From the IMG/VR virus record IMGVR_UViG_3300020172_002861, positions 1 to 30,417 of that record: a stretch of DNA of 30,417 nucleotides; one strand, written 5' to 3'. A program made the position numbers and the translations under genes. This document shows, piece after piece, positions 21,037 through 27,496 of the stretch. Below the pieces are notes generated by a model. It was given only the letters and a program-made list of their open reading frames with translations, ran no database searches and had not been told where the DNA came from. Each line of letters opens with the position of its first letter. Positions within the stretch are counted from its first letter, which is position 1. The stretch comes from a virus.

Positions 21037-21047
21037 TGTATAATCCT

Positions 21048-21200
21048 TTATAATGTAACTATGATTTCAATATCATTGACATAGTGATATTGTATATTGT
21101 ATGTATTTTCTCTATTTTCAAATGTTAGATGTAATGTTGACAGGTCGATGGGTTTATTTTTTAATTGTTCTAGTATGGTGAATAGTTCTAGTGCGTTCAT
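21048..21200 (-). CDS. Hypothetical early protein (50 aa)
   Basis: A 50-residue protein starting MNALELFTILEQLKNKPIDL, ending in beta strands with IEIIVTL. The ATG at 21200 follows AAGGAGCA and the promoter at 21230. First gene of a small operon with 20869. Function unknown. Confidence 0.75.
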   Translation of the reverse strand: MNALELFTILEQLKNKPIDLSTLHLTFENRENTYNIQYHYVNDIEIIVTL

Positions 21201-21229
21201 TGTGTTTGCTCCTTAGATGGTATAGGGGT

Positions 21230-21258
21230 ATTATTACATAGCCCTATCTTTATGTCAA
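21230..21258 (-). promoter_or_regulatory. Promoter for genes 21048 and 20869
   Basis: TTGACA and AATAAT, 17-bp spacer; imperfect TAGGGGTAT/ATAGCCCTA arms. The TGA of gene 21255 is inside the -35. Confidence 0.8.
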
Positions 21259-21671
21259 GAATTTGTTTTAAGTGCTGAATAGTTGATTAGTTGATAGGTA
21301 TCTTCCCAAGTTGCGCCACACTCATTACATTTGCAAGCTTGGTATACAAGGTTAAAATCGAGTATCACAGATTGATTTTTGTTAATGTCTTTACTGATGC
21401 AATTAGGGCATTGTTGACCTACATGATATAGGTATTGTTCTTGGCTTAGTGGTTCTTTGTTGATATTATTGAAGTATTCGATGATTTCATTTAATGCCAT
21501 TTCGCCTTTAATGGCATTGGAATAGTCTTCAAATTCAACGGTAATACAGTCACCGTGTAAATCGCTATATGTTGATTTCCGTACTGCTTCAAAGAGTCTA
21601 GTTTGAAACTCTTGTGATTGTGTATTGATATGTTGTGGTATTTTTACTTTTACAGTGAAGTCGATTGACAT
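21255..21671 (-). CDS. Zinc-ribbon hypothetical protein (138 aa)
   Basis: A 138-residue protein. The N-terminal half is alpha-beta (IDFTVKVKIPQHI). The C-terminal half is a zinc ribbon: CPNC near residue 90, then CKCNECGATWEDTYQL. The same ribbon with the GA[GT]WxD ending recurs in the protein at 30012. Nucleic-acid or protein binding is inferred. The ATG follows AAGGAGCA. Confidence 0.8.
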   Translation of the reverse strand: MSIDFTVKVKIPQHINTQSQEFQTRLFEAVRKSTYSDLHGDCITVEFEDYSNAIKGEMALNEIIEYFNNINKEPLSQEQYLYHVGQQCPNCISKDINKNQSVILDFNLVYQACKCNECGATWEDTYQLINYSALKTNS

Positions 21672-21700
21672 TTGGGTTGCTCCTTAGTTGGTATAGGGGT

Positions 21701-21729
21701 ATTATTACATACCCCTAGATAGGTGTCAA
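21701..21729 (-). promoter_or_regulatory. Promoter for gene 21255
   Basis: TTGACA and AATAAT, 17-bp spacer; perfect arms TAGGGGTAT/ATACCCCTA. Confidence 0.85.
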
Positions 21730-21733
21730 GGTT

Positions 21734-22120
21734 TTAATCTTCGGTTACTACATCAAAATCGCACCATAACTTCTCATCGGTGTGTTTTGAATCCCAGAAC
21801 AATTGAATACGACCATCGTTATAGACTTTCAGGTTTGCGCCTTGCCAGTTGATTTCGCAGTCATCTGATGTAAATTCTGAACATTCGTAGCGACCAGCCG
21901 TTAGTATAATTGTTTCATTATCTTCGGCAGGTTTTAGAAAAATTGCGTCAGCGACTTCATCTACCCAGTAGAAAACCATATAATCGCCACCTGCTTCTTG
22001 AAGTGCCTTGGTAGCCTTTTCTACGATAGGGTCATAGAATGATTTATTGCCGTGATAGTAATAGGGTGCTGAATCCCATTCTGAACTGCTTGCAACGTGG
22101 TAAACTGTTAATTCTGTCAT
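21734..22120 (-). CDS. Hypothetical early protein (128 aa)
   Basis: A 128-residue acidic alpha-beta protein: MTELTVYHVASSSEWDSAPY, a helix VEKATKALQEAGG, MVFYWVDEVADAIFL and a C-terminal sheet. The ATG at 22120 follows CCGGAGCA. Function unknown. Confidence 0.8.
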   Translation of the reverse strand: MTELTVYHVASSSEWDSAPYYYHGNKSFYDPIVEKATKALQEAGGDYMVFYWVDEVADAIFLKPAEDNETIILTAGRYECSEFTSDDCEINWQGANLKVYNDGRIQLFWDSKHTDEKLWCDFDVVTED

Positions 22121-22152
22121 TTGATTTGCTCCGGTGTGTTTAAGATAGGGCT

Positions 22153-22181
22153 ATTATTACATAGCCCTAGATAGGTGTCAA
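22153..22181 (-). promoter_or_regulatory. Promoter for gene 21734
   Basis: TTGACA and AATAAT, 17-bp spacer; arms TAGGGCTAT/ATAGCCCTA. The TGA of gene 22178 is inside the -35. Confidence 0.85.
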
Positions 22182-22618
22182 GCCATAAATGCAATTGATT
22201 TTCTTATTACTTCGCCATTGATAACATCATCACCTTTAAAATGAGTAGTCCAGCTTTCGCCTTCTTCACCCATCCATTTAATTTTACCTGTTATTAGGTT
22301 GTCGACTGCATTTAAGAACAGTTCTTCTTGTCCGGTCTTGCTATCGTAATCATCGATGGATACATCACCGTTGCCATGTAAGGTACAATCGAACCCCATT
22401 TGTGCTAGGATTTCTTCAACTGAATTACAGGTTTTGTCATAATCGGCATCCATCCAAGAGTACCAATGTTTTGTTTTTACGCCACCAGTCCAGCCACCAC
22501 CATTTTTAAGATGGTTGTTTTCTGGCTTGTTTAGGTCTTTCCAGATTTGTAGGACAGTTTCTTTATTTTCTGCTGGAATGACTGCGGTTGATTTTACGAT
22601 TCTGACATAATAACCCAT
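22178..22618 (-). CDS. Conserved hypothetical protein (146 aa), phage/bacterial family
   Basis: A 146-residue protein: MGYYVRIVKSTAVIPAENKE, HWYSWMDADYDKTCNSVEEI, LAQMGFDC and YDSKTGQEELFL. The family (MGYYxxI start, W[FY]SWM and DSKxGQE motifs) is found in phages and bacterial accessory genes; no established activity. The ATG follows ACGGAGCA. Confidence 0.85.
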   Translation of the reverse strand: MGYYVRIVKSTAVIPAENKETVLQIWKDLNKPENNHLKNGGGWTGGVKTKHWYSWMDADYDKTCNSVEEILAQMGFDCTLHGNGDVSIDDYDSKTGQEELFLNAVDNLITGKIKWMGEEGESWTTHFKGDDVINGEVIRKSIAFMA

Positions 22619-22651
22619 GATATTTGCTCCGTTAGTGTTTAAGATAGGGCT

Positions 22652-22680
22652 ATTATTACATAGCCCTAGATAGGTGTCAA
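22652..22680 (-). promoter_or_regulatory. Promoter for gene 22178
   Basis: TTGACA and AATAAT, 17-bp spacer; arms TAGGGCTAT/ATAGCCCTA. Confidence 0.85.
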
Positions 22681-22685
22681 GGTTT

Positions 22686-23135
22686 TTAATCTTCGGTTGC
22701 TACCATTTCTTCATTGAGTTCACGGAAAATGCGATTGCCAAAGCTAACATACCATTGACCATCATTGCGTAAGATGTAATCATATTCTTCAAATTCCGCT
22801 GATAGACGATACATTTCAAAGTTATCAAAGGTTCTGGCATCGGTATTGTTTTCATCACGGTCACGCCCGTAGAAGGTCGTCATATCACCGTACAGTTCTT
22901 GATACTGGTCATCATCCATAGCACAATCAAGACTTGAAAATGGATGCTTTTCACCGACTGATTTTGCTAGGTTACTAATATCACCCAATGCGATTAGTTC
23001 TTCGAGTTTCACAGGGTCGGAATAATGTTCAAGTAAGATTGCACCATTATGTGCCAAGTAATTATCCCAGTGCGAGTACACCTGTTTAACTGTACCATCT
23101 TTTAGTTCGATTGCGATTGTTGAATGTGTTGCCAT
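22686..23135 (-). CDS. Conserved hypothetical protein (149 aa), phage/bacterial family
   Basis: A 149-residue acidic protein: MATHSTIAIELKDGTVKQVY, SHWDNYLAHNGAILLEHY, TTFYGRDRDEN and EEYDYILRNDGQWYVSFG. The MATHSTIA start and FYGRDR motif mark a widespread accessory family of unknown function. The ATG follows TCGGAGCA. Confidence 0.85.
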   Translation of the reverse strand: MATHSTIAIELKDGTVKQVYSHWDNYLAHNGAILLEHYSDPVKLEELIALGDISNLAKSVGEKHPFSSLDCAMDDDQYQELYGDMTTFYGRDRDENNTDARTFDNFEMYRLSAEFEEYDYILRNDGQWYVSFGNRIFRELNEEMVATED

Positions 23136-23166
23136 GTTGTTTGCTCCGAATGTTTAAGAAGTGCCT

Positions 23167-23195
23167 ATTATTACATAGCCCCAGATAGGTGTCAA
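23167..23195 (-). promoter_or_regulatory. Promoter for gene 22686
   Basis: TTGACA and AATAAT, 17-bp spacer; the arms are degenerate here. Confidence 0.75.
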
Positions 23196-23200
23196 TAACT

Positions 23201-23614
23201 TTATTCGACTTCGTAATCTTCTAGGTCAAAAACAAAACCACAATCGCATGAATCACCAACTTCGGGTTCGCCTTCAATCCATGCTTCACATGATGGGCAT
23301 TGGTGGCTATAAAAATCCTTGACTTCATTGTAATCTTCATTGATTACATCGATAAAGCCATTGGCAGGGACTTCGGTAATGATATAACCTAAACGGTTGA
23401 CAATATGAAAACCACTGGTAACATCAACATTGCCGGTATCAGCCATGACAGTCCAGACAGTGTCAGGGTTGTTTTTAGATGCTTGTTGTACGGCTTCTAA
23501 TTCTTCACCGTAGGTTTCAAACATTAAACCATCATAACTGGCATTGTTATCAACGTGGTTTTTAACTGGTTTATATTGTTGGATAAAGGTATCCCAAGTG
23601 ATTTGTTGTGTCAT
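23201..23614 (-). CDS. Conserved hypothetical protein with C-terminal zinc ribbon (137 aa)
   Basis: A 137-residue acidic protein: SYDGLMFETYGEELEAVQQA, VWTVMADTGN, SGFHIVNRLGYIITE, then CPSC and CDCG near the C-terminus as a zinc ribbon. The MFETxGEELE and SGxHxVNRxGY motifs identify a phage/plasmid accessory family without known role. The promoter has TATAAT. Confidence 0.85.
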   Translation of the reverse strand: MTQQITWDTFIQQYKPVKNHVDNNASYDGLMFETYGEELEAVQQASKNNPDTVWTVMADTGNVDVTSGFHIVNRLGYIITEVPANGFIDVINEDYNEVKDFYSHQCPSCEAWIEGEPEVGDSCDCGFVFDLEDYEVE

Positions 23615-23640
23615 TGTGTTTGTTCCTTAAAAAAAATATG

Positions 23641-23668
23641 ATTATACAGCAGTTAGTTCAGATGTCAA
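23641..23668 (-). promoter_or_regulatory. Sigma70-type promoter for gene 23201
   Basis: TTGACA and TATAAT, 16-bp spacer, within the 3' end of gene 23642. Confidence 0.85.
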
Positions 23669-23872
23669 GCCTACTTTTGGGAAGTAATGCTTTATAACCC
23701 AATCAATAGCTGATTGCGTCATATCTCTATCAATTGGTGAACCTTGTTTACCCGTACTTGAAACTCTCCAAGTGTTTATGTCATAATACCAATAAGTAAC
23801 CTTGGTAGCTCTCCAACTTGGCAGTGTTTCGATTACTTCTAAGATATTACCGTGTAATTTGAATGATAACAT
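23642..23872 (-). CDS. Hypothetical early protein (76 aa)
   Basis: A 76-residue protein with a small sheet (FKLHGNILEVIETL, TYWYYDINTWRVS) and a C-terminal helix (SAIDWVIKHYFPKVG). The ATG follows ACGGAGCA. Function unknown. Confidence 0.75.
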   Translation of the reverse strand: MLSFKLHGNILEVIETLPSWRATKVTYWYYDINTWRVSSTGKQGSPIDRDMTQSAIDWVIKHYFPKVGLTSELTAV

Positions 23873-23902
23873 TTAATGCTCCGTGATGTTTAAGTTGTGT
23901 TC

Positions 23903-23930
23903 ATTATAACCTATTGGTTATGATTGTCAA
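23903..23930 (-). promoter_or_regulatory. Sigma70-type promoter for gene 23642
   Basis: TTGACA and TATAAT, 16-bp spacer; arms ATAACC/GGTTAT. Confidence 0.85.
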
Positions 23931-24282
23931 TAGCATTTTCAAATAAAAAGCCATAACGACTACGGAACGCCTTAGTAGTTCGTGATGGTATCTTACTTGG
24001 GTCAATCTCGACTTTTTTAGCTGATACCAGATACTTAATAATAGCAATCGGTTGGACTTCTTCTTTCATGGTATTGAATTGATTTTCCCATTGTGATGAT
24101 GTCCAATTATCACCGTTATTTCGTACATCATCGCAGATTGGTTTTAACTTGTCAACATCATTTTTGTCTGGTGCTTTTAAGTTGAACATACAAAAATTAA
24201 GCATTACATCAATCTCGTCATGTCTGGTTGCTTTATCAGCATTGATGATACCGCTTACCAATGATTGTAATGTTTTATTCAT
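23911..24282 (-). CDS. Hypothetical early protein (123 aa)
   Basis: A 123-residue helical protein: MNKTLQSLVSGIINADKATR, PICDDVRNNGDNWTSSQWEN, then IAIIKYLVSAKKVE. The ATG follows TGGAGTC. Its 3' end contains the next promoter. Function unknown. Confidence 0.75.
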   Translation of the reverse strand: MNKTLQSLVSGIINADKATRHDEIDVMLNFCMFNLKAPDKNDVDKLKPICDDVRNNGDNWTSSQWENQFNTMKEEVQPIAIIKYLVSAKKVEIDPSKIPSRTTKAFRSRYGFLFENAIDNHNQ

Positions 24283-24312
24283 TTAAGACTCCAATAGTGA
24301 TTGTTATGGTAC

Positions 24313-24341
24313 ATATTACAATTAGAATTTGCTTGTGTCAA
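24313..24341 (-). promoter_or_regulatory. Promoter for gene 23911
   Basis: TTGACA and TAATAT, 17-bp spacer. It overlaps the start of the plus-strand gene at 24341. Confidence 0.75.
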
Positions 24342-24529
24342 TGGTTAAATACATTATGAAAGATTTTACATCAATACACGATAACCATAACTTAGAAGTA
24401 ATAGAATTGGTAAATTCATATCATTATGGAAAAATCCATTGTAACGATTGCAATAAACACGTTGCATTTCTTAGTAGAACAGATTTATCAATGCTATTAA
24501 ACAAAAAGATTAAAAAGAAAAACCCTTGA
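24341..24529 (+). CDS. Small zinc-binding-like protein (62 aa)
   Basis: A 62-residue protein with HYGKIHCNDCNKHVAFLSRT, a CxxC pair in a context I recognise from small phage proteins (H-x-K-[IL]-x-C-x-x-C-x-K-x-x-x-[WF]-LS). ATG 24341 and ATG 24356 are both possible and neither has a Shine-Dalgarno. The C-terminal KKIKKKNP is encoded by the complement of the U-run of the minus-strand hairpin RNA. It is the only early-region plus-strand gene that is not an endonuclease. Confidence 0.5.
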   Translation: MVKYIMKDFTSIHDNHNLEVIELVNSYHYGKIHCNDCNKHVAFLSRTDLSMLLNKKIKKKNP

Positions 24530-24740
24530 TACCATATCGGAGCAGTGATATAATACCAAGGGTTGTATAGATGATAGCGGATCAACATTACATTTCGGAG
24601 CAATGATTTGTAATGTTAGGCTATCTTACCGCTTCACAGCGGGTTATTATCAGCTCAACCATAAGCCATACGGAGCATTGTAGGCTATGGGAGCAGGGCA
24701 TTTGACAATCATCATCGGAGCATTGACAATGATTGTCGAA
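24508..24740 (-). ncRNA. Hairpin-array RNA with repeated anti-Shine-Dalgarno loops
   Basis: Four hairpins (24701-24740, 24653-24694, 24573-24625, 24521-24564) have unrelated stems but the same 10-base loop, CANTGCTCCG on the minus strand. A fifth small hairpin (24629-24642) has a GTGA (GNRA) tetraloop on this strand. The minus strand is favoured because five plus-strand A:C mismatches in the stems become G:U pairs, and because the last hairpin is followed by TTTTTCTTTTT, an intrinsic terminator. TGCTCCG in the loops is complementary to CGGAGCA, the ribosome-binding site of about 20 nearby early genes. It starts 8 bases after the ATPase stop, so it may be a 3' UTR-derived RNA. Confidence 0.65.
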
Positions 24741-24748
24741 TTCAGTTA

Positions 24749-25543
24749 TTAAACTTCTCTGAGCGTCATTTTAGCGACTTTTTTCCACTTATCGCTATCA
24801 GGGAAGGCTTCGGCTAATTCGGCTGTCTTAGACACTGTTCTTAGTGATAACTTGATTTTATCTTTGTTATCCAGAACATAATCAACTACCGCCTGTTTCG
24901 CTTCATCGGTTAAATCTGTATCATCCAGCATACCATCAGAAACGACCTGCTTAATTCTTAAACTTCGCTCTCTAAGCGAGTGAACGGTGAGGTCAAAATA
25001 ATGCGATCTATCTTCAATCGCGTCAAAGTGCGCTCTTAATGCCTTGCTTCTTACATGACGAAAATCAAGATTAGTGATAAAGATTACACCGCCTTTGAAT
25101 TCAAAGGTATTAGGGATACCTTCATCACGCAATGAATGACTATCAAAGTTCCAGCTTAACATACGTTTCTTACTGGTATCTAATGCCGCTTTCAGTAAAT
25201 TCAAGCTTCGTTCTGATTGGAATACATCATCACAATCATCGAATACCACAACATTTTTTGGTTGTCGATATTCGTACATTTTTTTATACATACCAAGTTC
25301 ACCGATTGCACCCTTGACAATTTCATACTTTTTCAATGATTGGTCATTGGCGATTGTAGCGAACATATCATGGTAGCCTAGAACCCTTTCAACACCAAAG
25401 GTCTTGCCAACACCAGCCGCACCGGATACAATCATTGACCGGACTTTGCCACTTTTTACAGCTCTGGTCATATCTTCTAAAAACTCGAATCGTTCCCGTA
25501 AACGTTCCATGATTTCTTCGTCTGTTTCTATTACCTTAGTCAT
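24749..25543 (-). CDS. AAA+-like ATPase of T4-like marine phages
   Basis: A 264-residue protein. Walker A is GAAGVGKT (41-48), Walker B is VVVFDDCDD (around D102/D103), followed by LLKAALDTSKKRMLSWNFDS, GVIFITNLDFRHV (sensor-like) and HSLRERSLRIKQV. The family is common in T4-like marine phages; its partner and role are unknown, and a DNA-remodelling or loader-type function is only inferred. ATG 25543 is chosen because the promoter at 25578-25605 excludes the longer frame. The leader has a weak Shine-Dalgarno (AAGAGC). Confidence 0.8.
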   Translation of the reverse strand: MTKVIETDEEIMERLRERFEFLEDMTRAVKSGKVRSMIVSGAAGVGKTFGVERVLGYHDMFATIANDQSLKKYEIVKGAIGELGMYKKMYEYRQPKNVVVFDDCDDVFQSERSLNLLKAALDTSKKRMLSWNFDSHSLRDEGIPNTFEFKGGVIFITNLDFRHVRSKALRAHFDAIEDRSHYFDLTVHSLRERSLRIKQVVSDGMLDDTDLTDEAKQAVVDYVLDNKDKIKLSLRTVSKTAELAEAFPDSDKWKKVAKMTLREV

Positions 25544-25577
25544 TATAGCTCTTGTGTCAGTTGTTAAAAGAAATTGT

Positions 25578-25605
25578 ATTTTATCATAAAATGAACCAGT
25601 GTCAA
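25578..25605 (-). promoter_or_regulatory. Promoter for the ATPase gene
   Basis: TTGACA and TAAAAT, 16-bp spacer. A TATAATG string overlapping the ATG at 25543 is probably coincidental. Confidence 0.7.
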
Positions 25606-25747
25606 TCATTAAAATCAATTATTTTGATTGATTTTAATGTGCTATTTTTTTCGATACATTTCGGCACATTTTCCAGCAAGTTATTGAATTATACAGGCAC
25701 GTTTGACGATGTTTATGCAACATTGTTAAAATAGCCTTAAAATGTGT

Positions 25748-25772
25748 TAAAAATAGCTACCCAGTAGGGTAG
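25748..25772 (-). terminator. Intrinsic terminator of the tRNA-Arg transcript
   Basis: On the minus strand CTACCC, loop TACT, GGGTAG, then CTATTTTTAA, 52 bases after the tRNA. I see nothing else in the gap 25606-25824. Confidence 0.75.
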
Positions 25773-25824
25773 GATGGGTTTAATGTTAAAACGTGTTTAA
25801 AACGCTTTATTTTGTTAAAATATG

Positions 25825-25896
25825 CGCCCTTAGAAGGAATCGAACCTCCATTCTGGGAGTAGAAATCCCATGTCCTATCCATTAAACGATAAGGGC
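25825..25896 (-). tRNA. tRNA-Arg (UCU)
   Basis: A 72-nt cloverleaf. Acceptor GCCCTTA pairs with TAAGGGC. Anticodon stem TGGGA/TCCCA encloses TTTCTAC, anticodon TCT. The T-loop is TTCGATT. CCA is not encoded. UCU decodes AGA, a codon common in this AT-rich phage and rare in many hosts. It is co-transcribed behind a structured RNA from the promoter at 26050. Confidence 0.9.
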
Positions 25897-25905
25897 ATAA
25901 TTAAC

Positions 25906-26031
25906 CATATATTAAAGAACACTGATACTCTCACAGCCATTGATACCAAAGTTGTACACCTTTGGTTAAGGATTTGAACCTTTCAAGACGGATATTATTA
26001 GTACCCTACTAACAGGGTGCTTTAATATATG
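25906..26031 (-). ncRNA. Structured RNA closed by a 12-bp stem, upstream of tRNA-Arg
   Basis: CATATATTAAAG (25906-25917) and CTTTAATATATG (26020-26031) form a perfect 12-bp closing stem. Inside, on the minus strand, lie ACCCT/AGGGT (loop GTTAGT), AAGG/CCTT around a tRNA-like T-loop TTCAAAT, and CCAAAG/CTTTGG. It resembles a multi-armed, cloverleaf-like RNA but does not fit a standard tRNA. T4 encodes stable RNAs C and D beside its tRNAs, a possible analogy. Confidence 0.5.
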
Positions 26032-26049
26032 TTTCGTTGTTATGTGCTT

Positions 26050-26078
26050 ATTATAAGCTAGTGCTATGTTTCTGTCAA
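26050..26078 (-). promoter_or_regulatory. Sigma70-type promoter for structured RNA and tRNA-Arg
   Basis: TTGACA and TATAAT, 17-bp spacer, with no protein gene between it and the terminator at 25748. Confidence 0.9.
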
Positions 26079-26080
26079 GC

Positions 26081-26088
26081 GATAAATA
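26081..26088 (+). promoter_or_regulatory. Late promoter for HNH endonuclease at 26179
   Basis: GATAAATA 90 bp before the ATG, directly abutting the divergent early promoter. The leader (26092-26150) folds into AGTGG/CCACT enclosing TCAAGAAA/TTTCTTGA and CCCAG/CTGGG hairpins. Confidence 0.5.
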
Positions 26089-26178
26089 AGAGTGGTAATC
26101 AAGAAACTCGCAATTTCTTGAAACCCAGCCTAGAGGAACTGGGCTGTCCCACTAAACTATTTATAACTGGAGGATAAC

Positions 26179-26940
26179 ATGAAAACAAAAATCAGTCAAG
26201 CACATTTAGAATCTAATCGCAAAAATGCTAAACTATATGGTAGTCATATCGGTGGCGCGGCTTATGCTAAGAAAATGGCAGATATAAAAATCATCAAGGT
26301 TGCTGAATATAACCAAAACCCAAAATTATGTAAGCATTGCCAAACACCTATACCATACGATAAAAAAGCTAATAGCTTTTGTAATAGCTCCTGTTCTGCA
26401 TCATTCAATATGATATATCGGGATAAGACAGTTATTGAAAAAATAAAAGACACTTGGAATATAAAAAATCAGCCATTGATTGAAAAGCGAAAAACAGGTA
26501 AATCTAAAAAATTTAAGTATCAAGTAGAACCAAACGCACCGTATTCTAAATTGTTCAATTGTACTTGTCAACATTGTGGGTTTAAAGCGTTATATCGAAT
26601 ACAACAAAAATACTGCAATGATTGTCAACATTTATACAGCCACGATGGTAGAGCTAAATTTTGGTTTACGTTTAATGTTTTTCATTATCCAGAATTATTT
26701 GATTTATCGTTGATTGCTACTTATGGATTTAGGGATAATAAAACCAATCCAAATGGTATTACTAGGGATCATAAAATTTCTGTGAATGATGCTATTAGAT
26801 ATGGCTACGATCCATATTATATCAAGCATCCAGTGAATTGTGAATTGATGTTTTTCAATGAAAACAATAAAAAGAAAACCAATTCATCTATTACCTATGA
26901 GGAATTAGTTAAATTAGTTGATGATTATGATATGAAATAA
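26179..26940 (+). CDS. HNH homing endonuclease (second type)
   Basis: A 253-residue protein. The N-terminus is basic, followed by a zinc ribbon CKHC...CNSSC and a second ribbon CQHCG...CNDC. The C-terminal HNH-like core is NGITRDHKISV, NDAIRYGYDPYYIKHPVNCE and FFNENNKKK. It is a different lineage from the HNH proteins at 9113 and 19854. It sits between two tRNA transcription units on the opposite strand, a common landing area for phage homing genes. The Shine-Dalgarno TGGAGGAT is strong. Confidence 0.85.
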   Translation: MKTKISQAHLESNRKNAKLYGSHIGGAAYAKKMADIKIIKVAEYNQNPKLCKHCQTPIPYDKKANSFCNSSCSASFNMIYRDKTVIEKIKDTWNIKNQPLIEKRKTGKSKKFKYQVEPNAPYSKLFNCTCQHCGFKALYRIQQKYCNDCQHLYSHDGRAKFWFTFNVFHYPELFDLSLIATYGFRDNKTNPNGITRDHKISVNDAIRYGYDPYYIKHPVNCELMFFNENNKKKTNSSITYEELVKLVDDYDMK

Positions 26941-26944
26941 ACAA

Positions 26945-27022
26945 TGGTGGGTCGGGTGGGGTACGATCCCACAATCTCGCAAGTTATGAGCTTGGTGTTG
27001 TAACCAATTCAACTACCGACCC
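26945..27022 (-). tRNA. tRNA-Met (CAU), CCA encoded
   Basis: A 78-nt cloverleaf including ACCA. Acceptor GGGTCGG pairs with CCGACCC; D-stem GTTG/CAAC; anticodon loop CTCATAA with anticodon CAT. Oddities: the top anticodon-stem pair is C:C, and the T-loop is ATCGTAC, where the usual T54-A58 pair is swapped to A54/T58. It could be elongator Met or a TilS-modified Ile2 tRNA; the sequence alone does not decide. It has its own promoter. Confidence 0.8.
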
Positions 27023-27040
27023 ATTGTTTATATGTTATTT

Positions 27041-27068
27041 ATTATACTACATTTTACTACGGTGTCAA
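27041..27068 (-). promoter_or_regulatory. Sigma70-type promoter for tRNA-Met
   Basis: TTGACA and TATAAT, 16-bp spacer. Confidence 0.85.
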
Positions 27069-27171
27069 TCTTTATTTTTAACCCTGTCAGTTTGAGCATA
27101 TTAAATAGAGGCTTGACAGGGTTAATCAATAACAGGGTTGCGCTTCTACGATAGGCGTGTTATTACTAATA

Positions 27172-27198
27172 CCATGCTCTTACCCGACATGGCTTAGG
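27172..27198. repeat. 27-bp hairpin repeat, copy 1
   Basis: It begins CCATGCTCTTACCCGACATG and ends GCTTAGG, identical to 27276-27302. Confidence 0.9.
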
Positions 27199-27275
27199 AG
27201 TTTTATAGTATATGAATAGAAAAATAGAAAAATTCTATTCAATATAATCACTGTCATCAATGGTTATATTGAATG

Positions 27276-27302
27276 CCATGCTCTTACCCGACATGGCTTA
27301 GG
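27276..27302. repeat. 27-bp hairpin repeat, copy 2
   Basis: Exact copy of 27172-27198, 104 bp away; here the stem is one pair longer. Confidence 0.9.
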
Positions 27303-27468
27303 TCAATCTACTTATATGCTATTGATTGTAACAACTTTCTAACAGTATTTCATTTAAAAACCAGTCTAAGTAACTATTAGACTTTAACAAGTGTGTCCGC
27401 ACTTGTTGATCAGGCATTGCTTTACCTGATATAACTTGGTAGGTTTTGCTCTACCAACTTATTCTTCC

Positions 27469-27496
27469 ATTATACCAGTGTTAGGTATAATGTCAA
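27469..27496 (-). promoter_or_regulatory. Sigma70-type promoter for the multi-hairpin RNA
   Basis: TTGACA and TATAAT, 16-bp spacer; arms ATTATACC/GGTATAAT. The TGA of gene 27493 is inside the -35. Confidence 0.9.

Larger units (their letters stand above)
27078..27462 (-). ncRNA. Multi-hairpin non-coding RNA (about 385 nt)
   Basis: An early-type promoter (27469-27496) reads into a gene-free stretch with at least eight perfect hairpins. On the minus strand, in order: TTGGTAG/CTACCAA, ATCAGG/CCTGAT, AACAAGTG/CACTTGTT (loop CGGACA), AGTCTAA/TTAGACT, GCCATG/CATGGC, ATTCAATATAA/TTATATTGAAT, a second CCATG/CATGG, and AACCCTGTCA/TGACAGGGTT. The two CATGG hairpins have identical loops (TCGGGTAAGAG). 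No frame has a ribosome-binding site. Function unknown. Confidence 0.6.

Noticed and set aside
24521-24740. Plus-strand reading of the hairpin array as tandem decoy ribosome-binding sites or CsrA sponge
   Set aside because: Not excluded, but G:U versus A:C pairing, the GNRA loop and the U-tract after the last stem all favour the minus strand.
25132-25734. Plus-strand frames opposite and beside the ATPase gene
   Set aside because: Shadows of the minus-strand coding sequence or of AT-rich intergenic DNA, with no ribosome-binding sites.
26092-26150. Truncated minus-strand tRNA-like sequence in the leader of the HNH gene (D-arm-like AGCCCAGTT and a 7-base anticodon-like loop)
   Set aside because: There is no T-arm and no minus-strand promoter; it is explained as paired leader hairpins of the endonuclease mRNA.
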